DNA from: Gonium pectorale
Lineage: Eukaryota > Chlorophyta > Chlorophyceae > Chlamydomonadales > Volvocaceae
NCBI GenBank assembly: GCA_001584585.1
Contig: LSYV01000052.1
Span: 168,247-232,246 of the forward strand
Direction: 5' to 3'
DNA length: 64,000 bases
Positions within the stretch are counted from its first letter, which is position 1; each line of letters starts with the position of its first letter. The notes under the pieces are model-generated. The model made no database searches, was not told the DNA's origin, and saw only the letters and a program-made list of their open reading frames with translations. Below, one piece after another: positions 40,301 through 51,100 of the stretch. Both the position numbers and the translations under genes were made by a program.

Positions 40301-43300
40301 CCGCGCACCCGCACCCCCACCCCAGTCCCCTGCACGGGTGCAGCATGTCGGCCTGGAGACCGCGGTGGGGTCGCGCCGCCCGTCCAGGTCTGCGCCGGGG
40401 CCCGCTGCCGGCGCCCGTCGGACATGTTTTCCACCTCCTCGCCCACCGCCCTCCAGGTCAGCGCCCACATTGTGCGGCATCTGCTGGAACGCGCGACGGC
40501 CTTCTTGGAGCGGCGGGGCGCGGCGGCGGCGGCGGGCGGGGACGGCAGCGGCGGCAGCGTGCAGGTGCGGCTGGTTGAGTTGTTGGTTGGTCGCCGGAGG
40601 ACCGGTTGGCACGGGTTGCCGACTACTGTGGGAGCACATGGTTGGGACATGGTGCGGGCGAGGCAGTTGAGGCCACCCCCTCAATCAGTCAGGGCGGCGG
40701 TGGGCTGGCATCAGTCCTAGCATCAGTCCTGGCATCAGTCCTGGCATCAGTCCTGGCATCAGTCCTAGCATCAGTCCTAGCATCAGTCCACGCTTTGCCT
40801 TCCCCCTCGCCTCATCCTCCTGCACCGCACCGCTCAAACGTCGACACCGCGATGACCCCCCGGGGTACTCTGCACACACAGCACTCCTCCCATGCACAGC
40901 ACGACCTGAGCGCCGCCCTCAGCGCCCCTCCCCAGCTGCAACAGAGCGCAAGCAAGCGCTGTCAAAAGCCCGCGCACGCGCCCATGGCCCGTGCCACATT
41001 CCCTGTTCCCGAGCGCGGTTTGCGGCGCCGGCATGGGGGCATATGGGGGCGTATGCGGGCGTATGGGGGCACATGGGGCGTGTGGGGGCATAGGGGGCAT
41101 AGGGGGCATATAGGGCCGTATGGGGGGCATGGGGAGCCGAGCCCGCTGGCGCCGCGTGCGACGCAGGTGCTGGACGCAGTCGTCACGGTGCCCGCAAACT
41201 ACAGTCCCGCGCAGAAGGCGGCGGTGCTGGCGGCGGCCCGGACAGCGGGGCTGCAGCGCGTGTCGCTGCTGCAGGGTGGGTTGGCGGTGCGGCGTGGGAG
41301 AACCTCTTTGTGCGGGTGTGGGGGGAATGAGGGAGCGGGATAGGGGTCGCAACACCCGCGCCGAAGCGCCGTGAGGGTGCAGGACCTTGTGTGGGGCGAC
41401 CAGGATCTTGTGCGGTTATGCGGTGCGCAACTCCAGTGCGGTAACAGTGGAAAATGGATGCATGACATGGCCCTGCCGTACCCTGCCCGTACGCCTCTCC
41501 ATCGCGAGCAGAGCCCATCGCGGCCGCGCTCGCGTACGGCTTCGGCTCGCCGCAGGTGCCGTACGATGTGCTGCTTGTGTTTGACCTGGGCGGCGGCACG
41601 CTGGACCTGACCATCGTGGAGGCATTCGAGGGCATCATGGAGGTGCGGCGACTTGGGGGCTGTGGGAGCGGGACAGTTTGCTTTGACTTCCCTAACATAT
41701 TCTTGTACATGACGTGGGGTGGAATGCTGTATCTTTTCCATGGGTCAGCTGTCAGGCATTACTTGTTGCGCTGAAACGGGCTCGGGAGGCATATGAAAGG
41801 CTGATTGGCGTTTGGTGAACTGGCGCTGGGAGTGGGGATGGGGCGGCAAGGGCAAAGGACTGGAAAGGAAGGAGGGGACGGCGCAAGGCGACACTTTGCC
41901 ACGCGGAGGGGATTAGGGCACGCGAACGTTAGTGACGGTGGGTCGCTGCCGAGGGGCACGCCTGGGTGGGTTACGAGAACCGCGCGAGGTTAACCCCGAT
42001 CGGAGCGAAGTGGTGGGCTCAGGCTTTGATTACAGTCATATCGGTGCGCTCGGCAAGCCAGGTGACGTAAGGCCGGGCCTGCACTCCGGCTCGCCTGGCA
42101 CCGTGAGGCGCATCGCCCGCAGCCCCATTCGCCATTATCGCGGCTGCCACCACTATCAACCGACAACCCCGCGACCCACGGGTCGGCCGCTCCGTCACCC
42201 GGCCTCGCGTCGTGCCGCCAGGTGCTCGCCACGTCAGGGGACAACCGCCTCGGCGGCGACGACTTCACCGCCGCCCTCGCGGAATGGCTGGCGCAGCGGC
42301 TCGAAACGGCAGCGACAGCTGCAGGGAGCCGCAGCGGCTGTAGCTCGCGTCCGGCGGACGCGCAGGAGGGTCATACTGGTGCCGTGGCGGTAGCGGCGGA
42401 CGCCGCGCAGCGGGAGGAGAAGGCAGGTCTGGACCCACTGGCGCTTTTCCGCGCCTCGGAGGCCGCCAAACTGGCCCTGAGCCGGGCGGCGGGTGGCTCG
42501 GGCGTCGGAGCCGCCAGCGGTAATGGCAGCAGCAGCGGCAGCGGCACGACGGTGCGGGTGCGGCTGCCGGCAGGGAGGGCAACGGGAGCGTGCGGCGCGC
42601 CGTCACGGCAGGATCATCCGGAGGAGGGAGAGGAGGTGGAGCTGACGGAGGAGAAGTTCCGGCAGCTCGTTAGGTGCGGCCGACTGCGTGGCCTGTTTCC
42701 ACCGTCTGCCATTGCCATCCACCCCTTTTGCGCTTGGGGTTGCATCGCGGCAGTTTGTGCAAGTTCGCGCAGTGTTTCTATAGCCCGCGCCCTCCGCACG
42801 GCCCCCTCGTCCCCAGTGTCTGCGACGGTACACGGCACTGCGCCAGGGCGCCCCCACCCCGCACCTTCCGCCCCGCCCCCCCGACCCGACCCGACCCGAC
42901 CCGACCCGACCCGACCCGACCCGACCCGACCCGACCCGACCCGACCCGACCCGACCCGCCCCGCCCCGCCCCGCCCCGCCCCGCCCCGCCCCGCCCCGCC
43001 CCGCCCCGCCCTCCCTAAGCGGACCGGGACGGCATGCGCCTCGGGCTCCTCGCGTGAGAACGCCGTCAAAGCCACTTAATCCCCGCACTCCCTGACGTTC
43101 CGCCCCGCAATAAGCCCGCGTACCGCCCGTCCCCCGCGACCCTGCCAGGCCTCTGATGCAGAGGGTATGGTGGCCGTTGGAGCGGTTGGCGATCAGCACC
43201 CGAACGCAGCTCGGCGGCCGGCTACCGGCCGACCTGGACCCCCGGGCCACTTCCTCCACCGCCTCATCAGCCTCCACCTCCTCCCTGGATGCTTCGGAGG

Positions 43301-44280
43301 GCCCCGGCCGCCGAGATGGCGCTGCGGCCTGGGAGTTTGCCATCTTCCCGCCGACCCACGGGTCGCCAGAGGGCCCCGCCTCCAGGTCCGCGCCCAAGTA
43401 CGTCGCGCCGCCGCGGCGGCTGAGCGGGGTGGTGCTGGTGGGCGCCGCCACCCGCCTGCCGGTGATCCGCGATTACGTCACCGAGGTACGGGCGCGCAGC
43501 GTACGGGGCCGCGGCAGAGACGGTGTGTGCTGTGTGTACCACAACCGTGCAGGGAGTGTAGGTGTATGCGTGGGACGAAGTGCGGCGACTGCGCGGGCCC
43601 TGCGCTTCGGACATTATTGTGTGATTAGAATGCTACACGGGTCCGGCAGCGGGGATACACAAGCCAATAGGGAGCGCAACTGTACTCGTTGGTCTGAGCC
43701 GCGGCCGTGCGGACTGAAGCCTGTGCGCCCCCTCGGCGCTACGCTTGCCCCGCAGGTCACGGGGCTTCCCATCCGGCCCGGTGTGGACCCAGAGGTATGC
43801 CGCGGGCGGGTAGCGGCAAAGGGCCAGCCGGACGCTGATGCCGGCGGGCTGGGGCTGCCGATGGCGGAGACGGCGGGGACGCTGCCGGAGCCAGCACGGA
43901 CAGGCTGCAGAACTCCCGACGGTCACGCACGAAAACGCGTCCCTCTTGACTCTCACGCAGCCTCACGACATTTCCCTCACCGTTCAGCTCGCTCCGATGC
44001 GCCCCGTAACTCTTGTGCATAGACTACATTGCCTTCCGATAAATTTATCATGCATAAAAGAGGCCCCGGTCCTCCATTCCCCTTGCAGACCGCCGTTGCC
44101 CTGGGCGCGGCGCTTCACGCCGGCCTGATGGTTGGGGCGGTGTCCGGTGGCATCGAGATGAACGATGGCGGTTACGTGGAGGCACTGCACGGCCGCACGG
44201 CGGGCTTCCAGACGGCCGCGTCGGCGAGCTCCATGGCGTCGGGATCCGGGGAGGAGGACGGCCTGGTGTGGGAGCCGTGA
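37367..44280 (+). CDS. Hsp70-family protein consisting of the ATPase domain only (HSPA13/STCH-like)
   Basis: Exons 37367-37753, 38153-38217, 38613-38676, 39153-39253, 39968-40154, 40457-40564, 41167-41275, 41512-41642, 42222-42673, 43149-43485, 43756-43794, 44089-44280; 723 residues, all phases consistent. Seen in order: VGIDLGTTTSAVAVAGPDGR (phosphate 1), YGVKRLMGR (catalytic Lys), VTVPANYSPAQKAAVLAAAR, EPIAAALAYGFG, VFDLGGGTLDLTIVE (phosphate 2), GDNRLGGDDF, SGVVLVGAATRLP (adenosine motif) and VDPETAVALGAALHAG. The protein stops 55 residues later, so no substrate-binding domain or lid is encoded. This architecture is known from HSPA13/STCH, to which the LLVFDLGGGTLD and GDNRLGGDDF blocks also correspond. 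An acidic/Ser insert interrupts the domain at exon 5, and long inserts occur in exons 9 and 10. Exon 1 (Ala-rich) is the least certain part; no clear signal peptide is visible. Confidence 0.85.
39801..39850. repeat. 15-bp tandem repeat, 3.3 copies
   Basis: Unit gcaggcagcctgtgt in the intron before exon 5 of the Hsp70-like gene. Each unit contains CAG, so cryptic acceptors are possible. Confidence 0.8.
40707..40790. repeat. 12-bp tandem repeat, 7 copies
   Basis: Unit RGCATCAGTCCT, seven uninterrupted copies, in the intron between exons 6 and 7 of the Hsp70-like gene. Confidence 0.9.
41033..41136. repeat. G-rich degenerate tandem repeat (GGGGGCATA type)
   Basis: About ten irregular copies of a 9-10 bp unit with G4-G6 runs, just upstream of the acceptor of exon 7 in the Hsp70-like gene. 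The + strand could form G-quadruplexes in DNA or pre-mRNA. Confidence 0.75.
42881..43012. repeat. Compound pentanucleotide microsatellite (CCGAC)n-(CCGCC)n
   Basis: About 15 copies of ccgac pass directly into about 11 copies of ccgcc, in the intron between exons 9 and 10 of the Hsp70-like gene. It creates long repeat ORFs on the opposite strand that are not genes. Confidence 0.95.
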
Positions 44281-44346
44281 GCAGGGAGCAGGGCGCGAGG
44301 ACTTTGCGCGTAGGCGCAAAGCCGGTGGATTGGGTTGTGATAAGCA

Positions 44347-44351
44347 TGTAA
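44347..44351 (+). terminator. TGTAA poly(A) signal, Hsp70-like gene
   Basis: TGTAA 67 nt after the stop codon, giving a short 3'UTR. Confidence 0.6.
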
Positions 44352-45258
44352 CGGCTTCCAGCCGAAGACCGTAGGCGTGGGTGCGAGCGCGAACGGGGCG
44401 TTGCTGATGAAGGCTTGCGCAGTGCGGGGGGGGGGGGGAGTGAGGCCCGGCGGACTGGCCGGGAAGCGGCTGGGGTTTGGGTGGCAAACGTCTGCTTGGT
44501 GCGCGGACGGGGACGCAGGTGTGTACGGGTCTATCAGGCTTCGGCCCTCAGCTGCTTTGCTGCGGGTGCGGGAATCTGACATCACGGGCTTTGCGGAAGA
44601 GCACGAGGGAGTTGCGTGGGTGTTTGTTGAAATGAACGAACGCATACGACGAGCGTAAGCGCGAAAGTGATGTTGTTGTTGTAGGACCCAGTTCCAGAGG
44701 TAGTCGAAGGGGTGGTGTCCCTGCATGTTATTTGGAGGCGACCACCACCGTAGCCCCCGATGCGGACCAGAATTCTCTCTGTGGTGACCCTATGCAATGC
44801 CGTGCTGGGATGCGCCTAGTGGGGTGTGGTGGGTGGGTGGATGAGTGCAGCATTTGCGGCAGCGGCGGCGTAGGCTGACACTGCAAGGCGCCGCCGGGCG
44901 GAGCTCAGGCCCGGCTGGCGGGATGAGCAAGACTGCAGGTTCACGGTTGCGCCCGCCGACCGCTTCCTTCTGCCTTCCTCCAGCATCCATCCGTCACCCC
45001 ACTGGCACCGTGGCACACCTAACTCGCGCGGTGCTGCTCGTGCCTCCTCAGCAGTAATGCAACGGCGGCGTAGCGCATGCGCGGCAGGACACGTACACGC
45101 CGTGATGCGCACGTGCCTGCAGCATGCGTCCCCGTGCGTATCGATGGCAACGCACAAGCGTTGCATCATATGCCCCAAAGGCTGCTTACAGCCTCAAGAC
45201 AACCAGCAGCGGGCGATACGCTCTGACACTGGCGCATAAGAGCCTGCTGAGATCCGTC
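44352..45258. other. Intergenic region between convergent Hsp70-like and GIY-YIG genes
   Basis: No gene seen. It contains a G13 run near 44427 and a 21-bp word (44639-44659) that also occurs at 28343-28363. A second TTACA is at 45186-45190. Confidence 0.4.
44639..44659. repeat. Copy B of a 21-bp dispersed word
   Basis: Identical to 28343-28363 (core cgcatacgacgagcgtaag); the flanks share gttgaaa upstream. Probably a fragment of a dispersed element. Confidence 0.6.
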
Positions 45259-45263
45259 TTACA
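45259..45263 (-). terminator. TGTAA poly(A) signal, GIY-YIG gene
   Basis: TTACA on the + strand, the first one below the stop at 45716 (3'UTR about 450 nt). Confidence 0.45.
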
Positions 45264-45715
45264 CAGCGTTGTGCCTTTCCGCGGGATGCACGCCCACGAC
45301 AGAAGAGCGGTCCACAGTCCACGCGCATCCTACCGCCAGGCAACGTCAGGCAACCGCCCCTCGCGCCCAACACCATGCCGCAAAAGCGCATTGCACGAAT
45401 GCGCCGCTGTGGGCTGGTCGCCGTCAGCGTCCGCAGCCTCGTGCCCGCCGTCCACGTCCACCTGTCTCCCTTGGGCCGAGAATCCCACGCAAGGCCAACC
45501 GTGTAGCACCTAGCTAGTCTCGCGCACGGGAGGGCCCATCTGCTAATCACCATCGGCCGCCATGCCTTGTACCCGCCCACCGTCCTGGTATCACCGCGCC
45601 TTCGGGTGTGTGTATTTTCGTAGAGACGGATCGCTCTCCTCCTTTGCAGCTTTTAAGGTACACGTATGCGCCGTGCGGCTGAGGTGTCCCCAAGCTCCGC
45701 TCTGTGGCCCAAGGG

Positions 45716-47483
45716 TCAGTTACCGGCGGACCCGGCGGCGGCATGCGCCTCCAGGAACTCCACCACCGCCAGCTCATCCGCCGACAGGCACGCAAGCTGA
45801 GCCTGCCCGTGGGCTGCCTGGAGCGCAGCGCCGCACGGCTCGCCACCCGCACCTCCGTCCCCATGTGGATGCCGCTGCTGGGGCGGTGGCAGATGAGGTG
45901 CAGGCGCAGATGGCGGGCTGAGCAGGACGGCCCGCAGCGTGGGCCCCGCCAGATGTCGGTACTGCGGATGCAACCACACCCATACCCCAGACGTTAACTC
46001 CACCTGACCGGACTCCGTTTTCTGAGCCCCTCCCGTTGATGTCAACACCGATTTATGCCCCATCTCGTCCTCTCCCTCCGCCTGACCGATCTTCCGCGCC
46101 GCCGCAGAAGCGCCGGGAGGCGCAGCTGCAGCCGCAAGGCGGGCGCCAGCGCTGCGCCGCCCCGCGCGCGGCGGTCCTGGTAGGGTGGCACTCGCCCAGC
46201 GACCCAGTACGGTGCCGTCGTCGCTGCTGACAGTGCCCCTAGCGGAACGGGAGGCTCCGGCGCCACTGGCCTCAGCAGCCTTGGCTGATGGCCTCACGCG
46301 ATGGGATGAGAGGACGAGCTCTAGGGACGCCACCCGGCCCTCGGGTCCGGAGAAGCGTGCCGGGCGCGGCCTGAATGGGTCAAGTAGTGAGGAAGCAGTC
46401 GGAATGCAAAAAGCACTGGGCAACACTTCACAAGAACTGAGCTGTAACGTAAAGGTGTCACATAGTGCCCAGCCAAGCACTCAGCTGCATGCCGGCGGGC
46501 AGATGTGGGGGCGGTGCGCGTGCTACGCGGGCTGGGGCGTGCAGGATGTGCGGGGGACCACCCGGGAGACCTGCCCGGTCATGCACGATCGCGCCTTCTC
46601 CGGGCTATGAGCCAGGCGTCCTCACGAAGGGCGACACACAGGCGATGCAACATCTGACACACAGGCCTCTCCACATGTAACCTTTCCACAGAAAAAAAGG
46701 CCTTCTGCCCTCCGTCGGTTTGCTGAGCTTGCTTGCCTCTTGCGGGTGGGATAGCGCAGCCGAAGCTCAAATGAAGCGGCGCCGGCCTTGCCAGCTTTGC
46801 CGGTCCAGCCCTCCGTACTGCTCCGAGCGCCGTCATCACCACCGCCATCAATGCTGTGCCCTTGCCTCTTGCCCGAGATCAGCCCACTGCCCCGGTCGCT
46901 GGACTCTGCCCAGACGGGTGAATGAATCACAGCCAGGTATGCCCAGTCCGTGGCTGTGCGCGTGGATTTTGCGCCACCCGCCACCAGGCCACGATGTTGG
47001 CGAAGGCGCCTGGGGGTTTGGCAAACGGTAGCGAAACGAGATGGATTAAGGGGATTACAAGAAGCATGCGCCGCGGGCGAGGTAAAACGTGTGGGCGGGG
47101 CAGGTGTCATTCCTAATGGGTGAGAATCGGGCGGATCGGGTCGAGCGAGACGGCTTTGGGTAATTTCAGACCCAGAGACCCAGCCAGCGCATTGACAGCT
47201 TCCACAGGTGCAGCTGGCATGAAGCGGCGGGGCCACGGGGCAATGGACGAATGCGAGGCAGCGGGCCATACCCGGCCCGTCCGTGACCCGAACCCGTCAT
47301 CCGGCTGCTTCCTCACCGTCCCAAGTCATTTGTTATGCCGTTGTAGGTTCGTTGCGTGGATTCAGACACGAGTATGTAGTTGTAGTACTGGCAGGCGGGC
47401 GCGGTCGCTGGGTTGGCGACCGCGCCAGTGCGGACAGCGCGAAGGGGCCACGAGGCCGGCGACACAGCTGGGCCGGGCGCCAT
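45716..47483 (-). CDS. Stand-alone GIY-YIG nuclease
   Basis: Exons 47483-47317, 47009-46737, 46370-46298 and 45961-45716 give 252 residues; phases 2, 2, 0 agree. The domain reads YYNYILVSESTQRTYNGITN (GIY and YIG Tyr residues), DLGRRLRQHRG (catalytic Arg), AGGAKSTRTATDWAYLAVIH, then a 45-residue low-complexity insert, and AASFELRLRYPTRKRPRPAR with the metal-binding Glu and FSGPEGRVASLELVL. These are the complete catalytic residues of the family, which cuts one or both DNA strands at branched or specific sites; SLX1 is the eukaryotic example. I see no Cys-rich RING/PHD region after it, unlike SLX1. Intron 2 has a GCAAGC donor. The N-terminus is uncertain: the frame stays open upstream with another ATG at 47615, and a pyrimidine-rich CAG just before YYNYI could be an acceptor. 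The last exon is also less sure. Confidence 0.78.
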
Positions 47484-48130
47484 GGCGAGCGGTGGATCAT
47501 GACCATTGAGGCAGCTGGCTGCACCGGCATTGTACGTGGGTGCAGGAGTGCTGGGGGCTGGTGCATGCGGGGCGGCCCGTGCCAGACCGGGTGAATACCC
47601 GTCCACATGCCCCATACCACGCCAAGTCGGTGACCTCCGAGCTCCACGGTGCCCTAGCCCGCGAAACACAAGCATTAGGCCCTTCTGAACGTTTTGTAAA
47701 TACCGTTTGCAAATGGCGGCCTGGGCAGGTTTGGGAGGCAGCTACGTACACACGTACTACATCCCGAAACAGCTCGCCACAGGGCTACGGGCTATGCTTC
47801 ATGGTAGAAGGATTGGGCGCTACCGAGGGACAACGGAGTCCGTTTTGTGTTCTCTGTTTGTCGCCCGTTTTGTGCCACGATTAGAGAAACAGCGAGCGAT
47901 TGTGCTTTACCTTTACATACATATAAGAGAAACATCAACCGGACAGACCTGTCGCGCGTCCGTTCAAACTCGATCTTCTCCTTCTTTGCGTTCCCTGAGA
48001 GGGCAGATGCCAGAGTGGCATCGTGCAGACGCAGCATCTTTCATGAAAGCAGCTGAGGCGCCCTAGCCCTGCGGAGCGGAGGCCGGAGGAGGCTAGGTCA
48101 ACGCCGCGCCCAGGCGCGTGACCCGTGAAG
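47484..48130. promoter_or_regulatory. Divergent promoter between GIY-YIG and FUSED kinase genes
   Basis: About 650 bp between opposite start codons. The right half is less GC-rich. A minus-strand ORF from 48037 (MLRLHDATLASALSG) has coding-like composition but cannot be joined in phase to the nuclease exons, so I leave it uncalled. Confidence 0.4.
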
Positions 48131-51100
48131 ATGCTAGACAACTACCATGTTATTGAGCTCATCGGCGAGGGCTCGTTCGGCAAGGTAGGACTGCAGAGCC
48201 TGGGAAAAGCTCGCAAAGCACATGGCCCTGTTCCTGCTCTCTATCTCGACGGAGCAAGCCTGCGCTGCGCTGCATGTTTATGCAACGTGCGGGCAGGGCT
48301 GGGGGCCTGTCCGCGGTGGTCCAAGAGCTGGTGCCGCTCCTGTCCCACCGCATGCACGCATCGCAGGTCTACAAGGGCCGCCGGAAATGCACGGGGCAGA
48401 TCACGGCCATGAAATTCATTCTGAAGCAGGTGGGTGGTTGTTACAGGGCCACGGCTGGGGCTGGCGGAGGACGGCACGCAGCGGGGCCCGACGGGTGTTG
48501 CCCGAGGACCGTGGCGTGGACACGGAACATTGGACTGGTAGCAGCCCTCTGCCGGCCACATAGTACGGGGGCTGCACTGCAGCTGGATAGGGGCCACCGG
48601 GGTAGGGATCACAGGGGTAGGGGCCACATGGCACTTGACCACGAGGTGTGGGCGTCGGCGGCAGGCGTGTATGAACCCTCAAGTCCAGCAAGAGCGGGCG
48701 CCCGTGTTGAGGATGCCCACGGCGTGCGCAGTACCACTGGTTGCACCTAGTGTGCCGTGTCCAAGTGGAGAAACGCCTCTGATGGCCAGCATTAACCCAT
48801 AGTGCAGCTAGTGGCGCCGTGGCATGCCTGTGCGGCCTTTGCGGCCAGGGCCAGCGGCCTGCAAGGACATTAGCGAATGGACATGGTCTGGTTGGGGGTC
48901 AGTGGTGGCCAGTGGCGACTCTCAACATATGCCCTGTCGAACCGGCTTGTTCCCGCTGCGGCAACTTGCGACTCTACCACCTGGTGACCCGGACTGAGGC
49001 ACCGTGTGTGGCGCCACCTGCGTTTGAAGTGTGCTTGAGTGCACTGTCTGTGCTTGAGTGCACTGTCTGTGCTTGAGTGCACTGTCCGCATCTTCGCAAC
49101 ACAGGGCAAGTCTGAGAAGGACATCAAGAACCTGCGGCAGGAGATCGAGATCTTGCGCCAGCTGAGGCATGAGAACATCATCCAGATGCTTGACGCCTTT
49201 GAGACGAAGACCGAGTTCTGTGTCGTGACGGGCAAGTTGGGATGCGCCCCAAGGGCTGTGCCGCCTGATGGGACAGCACTGCATACCGCTATCGTGTTGT
49301 TGAAACGGCTCTTGGTGCTGCTGCGCTGCTGAATTGGTCGTCTGCTGTCGTTTTCCCCTTCTGGCTCCGCCCGCGCGCAGAGTACGGCCAGGGCGAGCTG
49401 TTCGAAATCCTGGAGGATGACCAGAGCCTTCCTGAGGAGGTGGTGCGCAGCATCGCAAAGCAGCTGGTGTGTCCTGCATGCGCGCATAGCAGACAGCAAG
49501 GGGATGTTGAGTGGTTCCAAACTGGCTGAACGGAAAAGGGTTTGCAGCAGCCGCAAGGTGGCGGCGCATTGCAATGGACGGAGGCTCTGCTGCTGTATGC
49601 CAGTGCGCGAGGGATGAGGCAGGGACTGTCATCTGTTTTGACCAAGCGCTCCACGTTGCGTCCTCATCCCGCGTACCGCCTCCCGCAGGTCCGCGCTTTG
49701 CACTACCTGCACTCGAACCGCATCATCCACCGCGACATGAAGCCGCAGAACATCCTCATCGGTTCCAATGGTGTCGTCAAGGTCCGCATCGTGCCTGCAC
49801 ATTATGGGATTTCACGGTTCTAGCATGTGCGAGTGTTGCTACACCCGGACGCACGTATCGAGCAGCGGACGGGCGCGCACCGCACACGCTTGCCTGGCAT
49901 GGACATGCCCAGGACACACGTTTCCAACCAGATGTGTACACAGTCGTGCTCTGCCCACACCTGACGTGCGCATTCTTCTGGCTCGCAGCTCTGCGACTTC
50001 GGGTTTGCGCGCGCTATGAGCAGCAATACCATGGTGCTCACGTCCATTAAGGGCACGCCGCTGTACATGGCCCCGGAGCTGGTGCAAGAGCAGCCTTACA
50101 ACCACACGGTATGGGTTGCGCAGTAGGGGACTAGGCTTCGGTCCCAGCGGTTCTGGGTAGGCCTGACTTTTATACGAGCAGGGGCGCGGCGTGGAGACAC
50201 GATGCGAAAGCATATGTAAGCACGGGTCAGGAGGGTACACATGAGGAATTTGCGCGCCTTTCTCGAGCACGCTGCTGCGTACTATTGCGCACTGCTAATG
50301 GCACTGCTAATGGTCTTTCAACGCGGCGCAGGTGGACCTATGGTCTTTGGGCGTCATCCTGTTCGAGCTGTACGTCGGGCAGCCGCCCTTCTATACCAAC
50401 TCTATCTACAGGTGCGCGATACAGCGCGAGTTCGGGAGCTCGAAGGGTCGCCGTGGAGGCGCCGCGTCCGTCTCGGGAGCCGTTCATGTGTCGGGGGCGT
50501 CATGCCATTCGGAAAGTGACCGACGCAGCATCCCGTGGCGTGTACCCGTAGAACCCAATGCGTTTGCGCATGCCTTTGGGGTCAGGGTCTACTGGACTCA
50601 GCGCCCACACGATCGCCCGCGGCCTTCAATGCGTCTTTATTCTCCCCTTCACCATTCACTTGCAGCCTTATCCACCATATCGTGAAGGATCCGGTGAAGT
50701 TCCCCACCAACATCTCCCCAGAATTCAAATCCTTCCTTAAGGTGCGTTCTGTAGCATCACGGTCCCTGCGCGGCGCCTGCCGTTGCTGGATGCGCCCTGG
50801 AAGCAAGCCTAGCGTGCTCGCCTGCATCGTACCGTATTGATTTTATAGGGGAAGCCCTAGCGTTTATCACGCGTGAATTATTTTGCGAACCGTTGCGAGC
50901 ATGGCCTGTTCGAGGCCAACGCCCCCTCGTACCAGACATGGCCGCAGGGCTGGGTGCCCAACTCTCTCGTATGCGAACCGTTATGTCACTCGCAGGGGTT
51001 GCTGAACAAGAAGCCCGCGGACCGGCTGGGATGGCCGCAGCTGCTGGATCACCCCTTCGTACGGGAGACGGACACGGAGCGGTTGGCCAGGGAGCGCATG

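Noticed and set aside
40707..40790. Regular 12-bp repeats as a CRISPR-like array
   Set aside because: They are contiguous repeats without spacers in an intron of a eukaryotic gene.
42603..43451. 282-codon - strand ORF with GRVGS repeats
   Set aside because: The peptide repeat is only the translation of the CCGAC/CCGCC microsatellite.
46622..46736. Read-through of the GIY-YIG exon to a stop at 46622
   Set aside because: The GC donor at 46736 restores a family-typical continuation (YPTRKRPRPARFSGPEGR); the read-through gives a Cys/Val tail without family features.
47113..47316. - strand ORF ending in VEAVNALAGSLGLKLPKAVS with a TTACA close behind
   Set aside because: It looked like a gene end, but it lies wholly inside the GIY-YIG intron 47316-47010, which is supported by catalytic motifs on both sides.
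47945..48037. - strand ORF start MLRLHDATLASALSG as first exon of the GIY-YIG gene
   Set aside because: The only donor that fits is weak (GTCTGT) and is phase 2, while the next exon requires phase 0.
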